Shown here: positions 25,166 to 35,340 of the stretch, piece by piece
Numbering within the stretch: the first letter of the stretch is position 1
Layout of the letters: each line of letters opens with the position of its first letter
Assembly (NCBI GenBank): GCA_947034885.2
Contig: OX344752.2
Coordinates: 744,001 to 808,000 of the forward strand
DNA length: 64,000 nt
Direction of reading: 5' to 3'
DNA from: Thuidium tamariscinum
Taxonomy: Eukaryota; Streptophyta; Bryopsida; Hypnales; Thuidiaceae
Notes under the pieces: generated by a model
Told to the model about the DNA's origin: nothing
The model's database searches: none
Seen by the model: the letters and a program-made list of their open reading frames with translations, nothing else
Position numbers and translations under genes: made by a program

Positions 25166-25350
25166 GGCGGCAGGTGGTGGGCATCCGCTTCATCAATGGC
25201 ATGTGCAGCAGGTGCGCCGGCACCGTGAGCGACGTTAGATTGCAGAGAGAGTTCCGGTGTTGCTTCGTTCCCCTCTGTTGGGTGCAATGGAGCCGCATCA
25301 TCTGCTCTCGCTGCGGGGTGCAATACAAGAGCCGGTTGCAGAGGCCCTAA
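25144..25350 (+). CDS. Small zinc-ribbon protein (zinc-ribbon 15-like)
   Basis: This single-exon frame of 68 codons has the layout of small plant zinc-ribbon proteins: a short hydrophobic start (MFCLC), a first CxxC (MCSRCAG, about residue 20), a middle block with FRCCFVPLCWVQW that matches the LFFVPVWRW-like signature of the family, and a second CxxC (ICSRCGVQY). The two CxxC pairs would bind one zinc ion. The family's function is not well defined. ATG 25144 is the first true ATG of the frame and follows a duplicated leader. A possible poly(A) signal AATAAA lies at 25636-25641, about 290 bp past the stop. There are two further cysteine pairs (CLC, CC) beyond the usual four. The family call rests on the motif pattern alone. 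Confidence 0.72.
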   Translation: MFCLCDARRQVVGIRFINGMCSRCAGTVSDVRLQREFRCCFVPLCWVQWSRIICSRCGVQYKSRLQRP

Positions 25351-26479
25351 CTTCGTCGGTTGGTATCCATTTCCTTGCGAATTCTTCATTCTTTCTTTGA
25401 ACAAGTGGTCAGAGAGTCGTGGAAACTGTTGGTGCTCCTTCGCGTCATAGCTTTCTGCGCAGGTTAATTTGATTATGGTAGTGTGCTCTGTAGTAACAAC
25501 ACGAACTCGCTCTAATTTGGGAACAATGTGAATTTGTGAAGAGCACTGTTAGGGAGCTTCAGAGTTGCATATGGTAGCAGGTTTTTTAATTCTGATTTTT
25601 TTCTACAGTTGTGGGTAGTCCCCCAAGTCATCATGAATAAAAAAGTTCTAGGTTTTCGCAAAAAGAAAGAGGAGGGCCTGCATTTTGAGAATCTTGAAAA
25701 TCTCTTTGGGTTGCTATCTCCTTGGAGCTACGTTGTTCTCTCCTCTTTTCTCTTGTGCTGTAAAGTGGTGTTAAAGTTCCTTTCTTGTTTCTCTCTTGAC
25801 ATGCCACGTGGGATTAGCAAGAGTTCAATCTTCTACTTCAAATTCTCCATCATGACACTGGTACTTCACAAAATTTTGGGTATCCAATTAGTGTACTTTC
25901 ATTCAATTTCATTTACTAACCTCCAAAATTCATTTAGATCTTCACACTAATTTTGTTCACATTCATCCATAAATCATTCAATTTATGCAATGGAGTCGCA
26001 TCATTCAAAATCTCTCACTAATGGAATTAACTTGTGTAGGAATGTGAACTGTCATGTGGTCCCGAAACTCTGCAACCTTAGAACCTTGAGGCATATATCC
26101 CAATCCTAGAACCTTCGAACGGTGATACAAAGCTTGCTTTTAAATGTTGAGCTCAACATATGTATGCAACGGCATTAAAGAAAGGAAATGTTCGAAGATC
26201 TCTGAATCTTCAATATGCTGACCCTCTCTTTATTAGCAAATGAGCCCACGGTGCGAAACGCTAAATTCAAGAATGTTACGAGCAATTCTATTCTGCAGGT
26301 GTGATGAGAGAAAGCTTTTATGTCGTCAATGTACCTTTTCTACTTTGCAAATACGAAATCACTCTACAACTCTTCATGTTTGATGGAGCTTCTATAGATA
26401 AAAAAATAGTTTGATAATTCTGCATACAATGTGCGTTACGTTGAGTTTTTGAGAATAGCTTCAGGTTGGTTCCTCGCAA
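25351..26479. other. Gap between convergent genes
   Basis: This holds the presumed 3' UTR of the zinc-ribbon gene and, on the other strand, that of the oxidase gene. A minus-strand AATAAA at 26229-26234 lies about 250 bp past the oxidase stop. The frame at 25609-25950 has no recognisable domain and is not called. Confidence 0.4.
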
Positions 26480-29400
26480 TCAAAGCTTGGACAGGAGGGG
26501 CTTGATTGCATCTTGTTCTGTTTGCACATTCTGACGACGTATTTCTTTCACGGAGCAGACGCCCATTAGTGCCATTGTGAGCTCCAACTCATTGCGCAAC
26601 ATCTGCAGCGCCTTAGTGGCACCAGCCTCGCCATCCACAGCGAGGGCAAATGGGATGGGTCTTCCAACCTGCACAAGAAAGAAAGGGACACGTAGTTTTC
26701 AGTAAGCTTGATCTGAGGGGTCCAGTGCTGGTGTGGTTTGCTGGTAGAGCTAATCCCGTATAGGTGTCTAAGAAAACATAGACAGGTTACAGTTGGCAGG
26801 GTTTTCCGTTAAAAACTGATTTAAATGACATTTCAAATAATAGGGTTTAACACGGCAGGGCTTTCTACTGTAGAACAGGTGACCATTACTAGTAAAGGAT
26901 GTGAAAAGAAAGCTTACAAAAACGCCAGATGCGCCAAGAGCCAGTGCTTTGAAAACGTCTGTACCACGACGGACTCCACCATCAAGGAAGACAGGGATTC
27001 GCCCTCCTACCACCTTCACGACCTGCTTGCAACCACGGCCAGACAATAAAGAAGTGTAATTCAACGTGAGACTGTGTCCTTGGGTTATGTACAGCAGAAA
27101 TTTTAGCTACGAATTTCAGCTCAGAAATTGCATTATATTACGGGGTGCCAAATTTAATGGACTCTTTTTCGGAACTGGAATGTACAGAACCTCTTCAAGA
27201 ACTGATATTGTAGCCGGCACATGATCGAGCTGCCGAGCTCCATGATTGGAGACCATGATGCCTGCAACGCCAGATTGCATTGCTAACACCGCTGTCCAGT
27301 ACACAGATTCTTAGGTCAGGTTTAAGACATCTAAAGTCTTTCATATACAGTACAACTTCTAATAAGAAGGGGGCCGGGACCGGTTAGGCACATAACGTTA
27401 TTACAATTGCGGACGTTCGTTGCATGAATAAAGTACGCAATCATTGCATTAATAAGGTCACAGTGATGTTTTCATATTGTACTACACAAGCAAAGAACAT
27501 TAGACACGTTGCTCACACAATACAAACAAAGAGCAGAGGCTGCACAGCTGTCCCTCACTACAGTACTGTAGATTATGGAAGTGGCCTGGGACCGGCCACT
27601 AATATTAAGGTAACTCAGTCTATGACAGACCTAATGAGAGCCAGCCCATCACAGGCAAAATTATTTTAGTGGTGCACATTTCAGAACCGGAATGGGTTAG
27701 CTCCCATTTGGCCTGTCATAGGCTGAGTTACCTTACATAAGAGAGTGAGTTTTATGAAAAGATCTACTGTATGGGGAACAAATTTGCAAAGTCTGAACCG
27801 GAAGAGAGGTATTGAGGTGATATCACCCTGTTCGCACCATCTTCAGCAGTCAGGATGCCCTTCACAAGCACAGGAAGCTTGGTGATGCTTCGCAACCACT
27901 CCACGTCCTGCCATGAATGTAAGTTCACCATTGATGTCAAGTGTGGTCAGAACTCTCTAAAGAAAGCTTCGCAGATAATAAATAATTTCGCAAACAGTCA
28001 ATGTTGATGGTTGGTACCTTCCAATTGAGAGTCCTATCGAAATGACTGTCTGCCCATGATGCCAACATAGATTTACTTGTCTGTCACACGATCACACATT
28101 GTTGGTACCACTCTTTTTCTCTATACTTTCTGGTTCAACGTTTCTGAGATTTGAGGAGGATACAGAGGGAAGTCTCCGCGCGATAACTGTAACCACAAAG
28201 AAGAATTCCCAACAATTATGGAGAAGATTCTCTTCCTGATGTTCTCTAAGCTTCCCCCAAATAGTCGAATTTTACTGTTTTCTGAGCACAATTTAGAGTT
28301 CCATCAAATCTGAAGTGATATGAGACCTACGTGGTCCATCTTCTCTAAATTCATTAGACCTTCCATATTTTTGTACACCACATGCGGAGGCAATTGGAAC
28401 CTGCAAGCAACGAAAGAGCAGATCTGTAAGAAGGGAACGATTTGCCGATACAGAAGATGACTTCGTGCTACAACACAAATCATTCTTTCACCTCTTGAAA
28501 AAGCCCCGAGAAGTATTTTAGAAATCCTAACCACATTAATCCGTGTCCATGATGCAGTTCATTTAAGGCGTTTTCAAACATGGGCCCTACCAATTCTAGA
28601 AATACCTCTGGGGGCTTTGGATTTTCAAAGACTAAATTGAGAGGACTGACGCTCTATGTAGTGTTTCAGCCTTGGTACCATCGTTACTAGGGTGGCCCGT
28701 GCCGTTGCCACGGTCCGGGAAAACAACAGAATAAATATTTTTTTAATTTTTTAAATGTATAGAAACTTCAAAATTCAATAACTTTCATGCCGTAGGTCAG
28801 AACACCATGAATCAAAGCCCGTGCACCCCTCCTCGCCGAGGGCTTTCCGACGGTACCAAACACGCACCTGGGGGACTCACGGTCCGGGAGATCTCAACGT
28901 AACAAACATCCAAACAAACAAACAAACAAACAAACAGCGTATCTTCATAGGAGGATGCTTGACATAGATTGAATTCCTCACCCGTTTCTGATGTCTGCTT
29001 CTCTGCGACCCAGTCGGGGAGTATCAACGGTTAGAACAATGGCTTGATAGCCTGCCTGCTCTGCCCTTCGCACCAACGTCCTGGTGATGTTCCTGTCTTT
29101 GTAAACCTGTTTATCAAAAACCAGCACAGCCTTAACACTACTGTGGCATGGCCTACGCAATCACATGATTAGTATGTTACCCAATGAACAAAGAATTCTA
29201 ATTCTTCAAATGTAACCAAAATCATCACGACTAAAACTAAGATTGAAGAGCCCTTTCACTCACATAGAGCTGGAAAAATCGAACACCTGGCCCAGTCGCA
29301 GCCACCTCTTCCATGCTGTAACTGGTACTGGAAGAAAGAATCTGCGTACACAACCCAATTCCTCATGAAATACCAGTAATCACCTCCAGTCCGCCTTAAT

Positions 29401-29990
29401 TAAGCAGCATCTAACAGGAATAATCGTGTATCCTGCCTTAACTCTCGATCATGGGTATGAGTCAAACCATGAGAGTATTAGCTGCTGCTGCTGCTCTCGC
29501 AGTTGCAAGCTCTCCTGGCAAGCACAATTTGAACACACAATGTCAAACCGTAAATTGAAGCGAACCAGGAATTGTATGTAATTAAACGTGATTCCGAAGA
29601 CACGGCGAATTGCAAATTCATTACCATCAGGGTGCGCCAGCTTGTGAAGCGCAGTTGGGGCCACCATGATGGGCATGTCAATCTGGAACCCTAATACCGA
29701 GGTCGCCAAGTCAATGTTGCTCACGTCGACCAGAATCCGAGGCCTCAACCTGCGCGAACCAATCCAAAAGTACTCCGTGAGAACTTGATCTCTCAAACAA
29801 TCGCATGATCGTGAATCATGCCATTGAATTAGGTGACCCTCGTTCACCTGATGCGAGAGAAAGCGGTCCTGTTTTCCCTCAACGACACTTGGTCCTCGCT
29901 GCCGTTGGCGAAGTAGTCGAATACCATCTTCGGCATCCGCCGTTTCGCCAGAACCTCGTACTCATCCACGTTCACCACCTCCTCCGACAT
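26480..29990 (-). CDS. Peroxisomal (S)-2-hydroxy-acid oxidase (GLO/HAOX type)
   Basis: FMN-dependent oxidation of glycolate or longer 2-hydroxy acids to 2-oxo acids with H2O2, in peroxisomes. Eleven coding exons join in phase: 29990-29848, 29749-29625, 29514-29468, 29341-29264, 29106-28982, 28400-28331, 28080-28018, 27907-27838, 27291-27191, 27022-26918 and 26668-26480. The product is 371 residues; spinach glycolate oxidase has 369. Conserved active-site residues are Tyr26, Tyr131 (FFQLY), Asp159 ([11 protein letters not shown]), Arg166, Lys233 (VLVKG), His257 and Arg260 (SNHGARQLD), with the FMN-phosphate loop [12 protein letters not shown] at about 287-298. It ends in SKL, a type 1 peroxisomal signal. 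The residue matching spinach Trp108 is Ser110 ([13 protein letters not shown]), as in plant HAOX enzymes acting on longer substrates. The usual SYVAG segment is replaced by a different sequence of equal length. ATG 29990 is the only ATG start; upstream frame has none. No stop or frameshift breaks it. Confidence 0.93.
27605..27736. mobile_element. Short foldback MITE in an oxidase intron
   Basis: Two arms of about 44 bp (27605-27648 and 27693-27736) are inverted copies, both reading AAGGTAACTCAG then CTATGACAG and AATGRGAGC from the outside in. The loop is about 44 bp. It lies in the intron between the exons at 27838-27907 and 27191-27291. No coding capacity is present. Confidence 0.7.
28739..28936 (+). 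repeat. Dispersed repeat R1 with (CAAA)n tail, intronic copy
   Basis: About 170 bp of this stretch recur in the same orientation at 30867-31040 with few differences. Shared landmarks are ATGTATAGAAACTTC, TTTCATGCCGTAGG, CGCCGAGGGCTTTCCGAC, CACGGTCCGGGAGATCTC and a closing (CAAA)n tract. A simple-repeat tail after a conserved body suggests the 3' end of a LINE or SINE, but no flanking duplication was found. It lies in the oxidase intron between the exons at 28982 and 28400. Confidence 0.65.
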
Positions 29991-29999
29991 CGCATCCCT

Positions 30000-30866
30000 T
30001 ACAACAATTGAATCAATCCAAACCCTATCTAGTCCAGGGGGAGCAAAATTGTGCCTCAATCGCTGCTAATTCCTCCAACTAGTGTCAATAAAGGTGACGA
30101 TGCTGCACCTGGGAGGCGGTGCCCGCCTCGAAAAGCAGGAAAAGCCTTTTGACACAACCAAAGCAAACCCAGGTGTAATTACCTTCATAATTTCTTAACA
30201 TTACAGAACTAAATCCAAAGATCCTCTGGATTCAATCGTTTCGAACTGGTTCATGAGCCGAGTTTGGACGGCATTCTTATGACATCACTTCTTCTGGAGT
30301 CTGGACCCCACCATCCAGAAAAACGACAGCAGGTTGCCAAGCTTTGATTGGCATGTCAGAGCATCATTCAACCCTTGCTGTTGCGTGAGAACTGAGTTTT
30401 CTCATTTGAGCTCCAGAGGCCCTCTACCAGTGCTGGCGATGGAGCTGGATCCAATTGAGAACTTCCGATGCGAATAATGGCAGGACTGTTTCGCAACTTC
30501 TTCGCAAACGATTCCGAAATTAGGCTGGTGACCTTCATGAAGTCTCTCAATCGTCTGGCAATCGAACGAGGACAACAAATGCAGCGGGGGCGATCGAGTG
30601 AAGACGCAAACTCTCCTCCTTTGCTTGGGATTTGCAGCAGTGAATGCCCGATGAGGAGAGGCACTCCCCAAAGTAGTATTCCCCGAAAAAATGAGGAAGT
30701 CGTAGCAATCTGGCCATTTCAACCGTTTCATTGGTGGTACAGTATCATTTGGAACTCTGAAAGTTGGCTCTCATGGCTTCGTTTGGAAACTAGAAACTCC
30801 CATGCTTCGACAATTGATTCATGGTGCCTATGGGCTCAAACTTCAGAATTATGCCACGGTCTAATT
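30000..30866. other. Upstream region of the oxidase gene
   Basis: This holds the oxidase 5' flank. On the minus strand near 30310-30345 a short stretch reads VVFLDGGV, like the FMN loop exon of the oxidase, and may be a relic of a second copy. Open frames at 30402-30731 (minus) and 30468-30899 (plus) have no recognisable domain and are not called. Confidence 0.3.
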
Positions 30867-31040
30867 TTTTTAATGTATAGAAACTTCAAAATTCAATAAC
30901 TTTCATGCCGTAGGTTGGAACACCATGAATCCAAGCCGGTGCACCCCTCTTCGCCGAGGGCTTTCCGACAGTACCAAACACGCACCAGGGGGACTCACGG
31001 TCCGGGAGATCTCAACGTAACAAACAAACAAACAAACAAA
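30867..31040 (+). repeat. Dispersed repeat R1 with (CAAA)n tail, second copy
   Basis: Same repeat as at 28739-28936, same orientation, about 2.1 kb away and upstream of the oxidase gene. It too ends in (CAAA)n, followed by an A/G-rich tract. The match starts at about the same place in both copies, consistent with two separate insertions of one family. Confidence 0.65.
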
Positions 31041-32000
31041 AGAAAAGAAAAAGAATATACCATGCTAATTTAATTTATAGATAGATGCTAATTTAATGTA
31101 TAGATTCTTCACCCCTACACACACAGGGACCAAAAGTGTCCACACATAGTGATGTAACTTTTGCATCTCGTGTCCGATTTCAATAAAACTTGTTGTGAAA
31201 GTTGCGCAATTTTTGTAGTTTTGGTAATAAAAATTTCTGATCAACCTATGATGCATTGTTTTTTTCGGAGACAATTGAAGGTCACACATTCAATTTGAGT
31301 TCACCAAACTATATTTGATGGTTGCAACTTTGGGGGCTTATTTCTCCTTCATCCAATGTTAGTTTTTAATTAAAATTTGTTGGGTTTTGTTCCGCTTGTT
31401 CAATGTCTAGTTTGTGTGTTAAAAAGTTCATGTCAATCCAAGTAGTTTTGAATATTTGGGAGGGATTCAAAGTTCAAAGGCTTGACATTTTTTGATTACA
31501 CCCAACTTTTGTGGCTTGTTTCTTCTTCATACAATGTCCGATTCAAATAATTATTTTTGGGAAAGTTGTGTATACAAGTCTAGTTTGTGAAATTAAAATT
31601 TCATATCAATCCAAGAAATTAAGAGTGACTGAGAATCATTTTAGTAGAAGGAGGTTCAGCTATAGATGTGTTTTTTGCAACTTTTTTTTGTTATTTTTTG
31701 AAATCTTAAGGTCATTTTCTAGACACAACAAGTCAATTGAATGTTATTTTTTTCACCAATGTGTTTTTATGTTGGATTTGAATCACTTTATAGTTTAGAA
31801 TTTTTTCATTTTCAACACTAAAACATTATAATCTTACAATCTTTGTGGCCAAGTGACTCCAAATTTGATTCAAATCTTTGATAGCATATACACTACAAGA
31901 TTGTATGGTTGAGATTACTATATCTTAGTGACATTTAGACTTGTAAGACTTCAAAAGCATATTTTTAAATCCAATAAAAAATGTTATGGGCCTTTAGGAA
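31041..32000. other. AT-rich intergenic, no gene seen
   Basis: No coding or RNA gene signal. The frame at 31511-31798 is Phe-rich and looks like chance in T-rich DNA. Confidence 0.35.
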
Positions 32001-32651
32001 TTAACCTCTAAATGCCAAAGGTCTTTTTCAAGTTTCTAGGAATTTGCTCTAAATTGAACAAAAAGCAAACATTTTGATAAGTTGCATTAATTTTTTTAAA
32101 TTGGAACCATGCAAATTCAAACTAAACATGTTAGAGATGATATAAGAAAAAAAACATCAATGGCACTTATGAATTGAAAGATTGTAATGTTTGATCATGA
32201 AGGGATCCAAAATTGCAAAAGTGGGTTGAAATCTTTCAAATCTTCTTTTCACATGTCAAATCTAAAATTTTGGTCACTAAAAATATATGAAGTTAAAGGG
32301 CCTACATGAATAATGCCAATCAATTTATGGCTTTTCAAAATGTACTCTATAATTTTTTTTAATGAATTTCTAATGTGATTTTTGATTGAAGATCTAGCAT
32401 ATTCTAGGTCCATTTTTAAGGGTCCATAAGACCTCAATACTATAGAAAGTCAAGATTGTAATGAACAAAATCCTTGAATAGAAAAATCATAATCAATCAT
32501 TTTCAAAATCAGGTTTTTGATATTCAAACTAGACTTCAAAAAGAATTGTTTTAAAATATTAAATATTAAAAATAGCAACTTAGTTAGGTTCTATGTAACT
32601 TCTAAGTATTGTCAATACCAAAATCTAGAGCCTTGGGCATTTAAGGGTTAA
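32001..32651. mobile_element. TTAA-type non-autonomous element, family D
   Basis: TTAA lies at both ends (32001-32004, 32648-32651). The inverted termini read TTAACCTCTAAATGCC on the left and, on the minus strand, TTAACCCTTAAATGCC on the right, both followed by AAGG. The element is 651 bp, AT-rich and without coding capacity. End structure matches families A, B and C though the interior is different. Confidence 0.7.
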
Positions 32652-32812
32652 ATGTCAAGAATGGATGGTGGTGCAAATGCAAAAAATGTATGGAAGATGG
32701 GAAACTACAATCCACCTACCTAAAAGTGAATCTCTTCTATGTTAGTCAATAAACTCCCCTACACCAACCAAAACTCTTGTGCATCACAATTACTAATATC
32801 CACACCATAGTT

Positions 32813-33035
32813 GCTAGTATGCGAGCATGAAAGTGTGAGCTTATGAGCCTCAAAGATGATGCACCTATAGTATAGGTCCTAATACTATATAACCTTCTAT
32901 GATAAGAATATATTTATACTATAGGTACCTATATTATGCGTATTTTTACTATAAACACCTTCAAAGGTGGTAGTATATCTACTTATATACATATTAAAAG
33001 CTCACATGCTCGCATGTTCATGCTCACAGACTAGC
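32813..33035. mobile_element. GCTAG-ended hairpin MITE
   Basis: The left end reads GCTAGTATGCGAGCATGA and the right end, on the minus strand, GCTAGTCTGTGAGCATGA; the match continues for about 40 bp. The element is about 223 bp. Relatives are at 39196-40003, 44763-45001 and, as fragments, near 45564 and 57163. Target duplication was not resolved. Confidence 0.68.
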
Positions 33036-33231
33036 ATCGTTGCTATCCAGACATCTTGCACTAGAACTCCACTTATATACATATATGCAAAGGTTGGTTC
33101 TGAGCCACCTACCATCAACTTTTGCTATATATGTAGTCTATGCAATATAAGCAATTAGTTTTATATATTGATATGTTCTAGGGGTGATTTTAAGTGGGTC
33201 GCTAAACAACATGATCGAACCAATTACACAA

Positions 33232-33966
33232 GTGTGAATGCAAGGAACACTTGTACTATTTGTTACGTTTTACTACAATATTCATGACTTTTTTTGGAGT
33301 ACTTTAAAATTAGAAAATCAATTTGAAAAAAAATTGAAAAATATGAATAATGTATAAACCTCTATGATGAAGGTTTTCACTGAAGGAAATTGATAGAAAA
33401 ATTCTCTAAGTAGGAGAACTTAAGAAGCGCCAAACCTCAAGAAAATACATACCTTCATGTTTTAATTCGGGAAAAATAATAAAAATAAGTAAATACAAAA
33501 AATAAAAAGTGTCCATTTGCAACAATTCTATGGAGATGGTCATTCACCAAAAAATACCACCAAAATAATATTTTATATGTTTCAAAATTCAAGGAGAAAG
33601 AAGCTCACTTTGTAGACTTCCGCACCACATAAAAATAACTTTTTTCAAAATCCCTCACGTGCAAAAATATAAATCTACTAGAAGACCATCTTGTCCAAAT
33701 TTCATCTCAAAATCATTAAAAAAAGGTACTCCTTAGTACTAAAAACCTCCAAATTGTCATTTGTGACATTTAATCACTAGTACTATTTTAGTATTAAAAT
33801 ATTTTTGAAAATTATTAAAAAATTATGTAAGGTGTATGATAGTCATGAGTACCTTCTCTAGAAATCTTAAATCATTTTGAGCAAAAATGCAAAAGTAATG
33901 GCCAAAAAATAGATCAGTACTTAGGTTGTTGACAAAAAATAGTACAAGTGTTTCTTGCATTCATCC
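33232..33966. mobile_element. TIR element with GAATGCAAGGAACAC ends
   Basis: Inverted arms at 33236-33261 and 33937-33962 both read GAATGCAAG(G/A)AACACTTGT followed by ACTATTT from outside in. The 735-bp element is AT-rich and has no long frame. The exact outer ends are uncertain by a few bases. Confidence 0.55.
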
Positions 33967-34403
33967 ATAAAGAAATGAAAAAATTTGTTAACTTTTGTTC
34001 TTCCACTGCTTGAAAATGGAGATTGAACAAACTTAGAAAATCCTATAAAAGTTAAGTTTTCATTCACCTTTCCAACCCCCTGAAACTTTGTAGCTCAACA
34101 ATTTATCAAACTTTGCTAACTCATCTTTAGCTCATCTTGTAGCAATTGGAACACTTTCATGTTATTGGCTACATTAAGCATTCTAGTGGTGCAAGTAGAG
34201 AGATATTGCATGAGACAAGGCTATTGTTCTATAAATGGAAAAACCAAAACCATCAAGTAATCATGAGTAAAGTAGAAATGTAGATGTGCCATAGAGTCTA
34301 CAATAGGGTTAGGAAGAACATTCTCATGGCTTGAAGATAGGTTCTCATCCTCTATGTTGTAACATAATACTTCCTTGGCATGTTTGTTCCAAATACCTTT
34401 TTT

Positions 34404-34623
34404 CACAATAAGAAAAGAATGTTTTTTGAGACAAATTTTAGGTGACACCCAATTTAACAACCAATGTTTTTATATCAACAATAATGTCTATCATAATATC
34501 TTTATGTCCACCATAACATCTTAATGTTATAGCAAATGTTATTGTTGACGTAAAATCATGGGTTATTAAATTGAATGTCACCTAAAATCTGTCATCTAAT
34601 ACATGCATTTCTTAAACTTAGTG
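34404..34623. mobile_element. CACTA-like foldback MITE, diverged copy
   Basis: Left end CACAATAAGAAAAGAATG, right end on the minus strand CACTAAGTTTAAGAAATG. Both arms then carry ATTTTAGGTGAC and CAATTTAA(C/T)AA, so nearly the whole element can fold back. It is a relative of 41101-41328 and, more distantly, of 49264-49480 (shared ATGTCAACA-type text). Confidence 0.6.
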
Positions 34624-35340
34624 TATCTTGACAAATGTTGGGGTTGAAATGTACATCCTCACATCTTGACATGATGCAACATTTGAAAATCTTGCTTAAA
34701 AATGAGTAGGAGGGAATTTTTTCATTGTTTTAACTACACATTTTAACCTCCCAATCTAAAATGCAACAATTTCTTAATATATTTGTCTCCAATACCTTCT
34801 TCTAACATAGATATGGTGAGTATCTATAAGATGGAATATGAATATTTTCTTCAGATGTTTTTTTTAATTTTGTCACTCCATTTATTAAATGTATCATCCT
34901 CTTGGACCTCCTCACCAACCACCCAAATCCCAAGCTCACTTAGCTTGTAACATACTCATCTCCTCAAACAACCATTTATACCACTTCTAGACTTAGGTAG
35001 TGAAAACAAGAGAGACTCTTTGTCTCTTAAACTTGTAGCTACTTGCTTTAACGTTCCAATGGAAAAGCCATCAAGCATATCCTTGAATAGAAAACAAATG
35101 TGATTTGTATTACTAGATGTTGACCTAACAAGGATTGTAGCATATCAAACGTTGATCTCTTCAACAATTTATATGCCATGATTGTCTTTCATGTCAATTT
35201 TCCACTAGAAATTTTGAAGTATCAACTTTTTCTCTATATACAAAAATTAGAAAGAACAATCTATCTTCAAATTCCATAGAAGTCATTATCTTTTGGAGTT
35301 TGATCTTGGCTTAATTATTGAACAAAATTTTGTGATCTCA
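34624..35340 (-). repeat. Old repeated coding-like sequence R2, minus copy
   Basis: Read on the minus strand, this stretch matches 43080-43800 in order: ATAGATTGTTC, TGTATATAGAGAAAAAGTTGATACTTC (as two shorter shared blocks), GACAATCATGGCATA, GGTATTGGAGACAAAT and TCAAGATGT. A second relative lies at 40540-41470. The copies are heavily diverged. I do not recognise the protein they may once have coded for. Confidence 0.5.

Noticed and set aside
24915-25404. Two minus-strand frames of about 140 codons
   Set aside because: They lie antisense to the zinc-ribbon gene and its duplicated leader; the plus frame has the CxxC pairs, the minus frames have no motif.
29805-30011. Plus-strand frame of 68 codons
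   Set aside because: It is the antisense shadow of the first coding exon of the oxidase.
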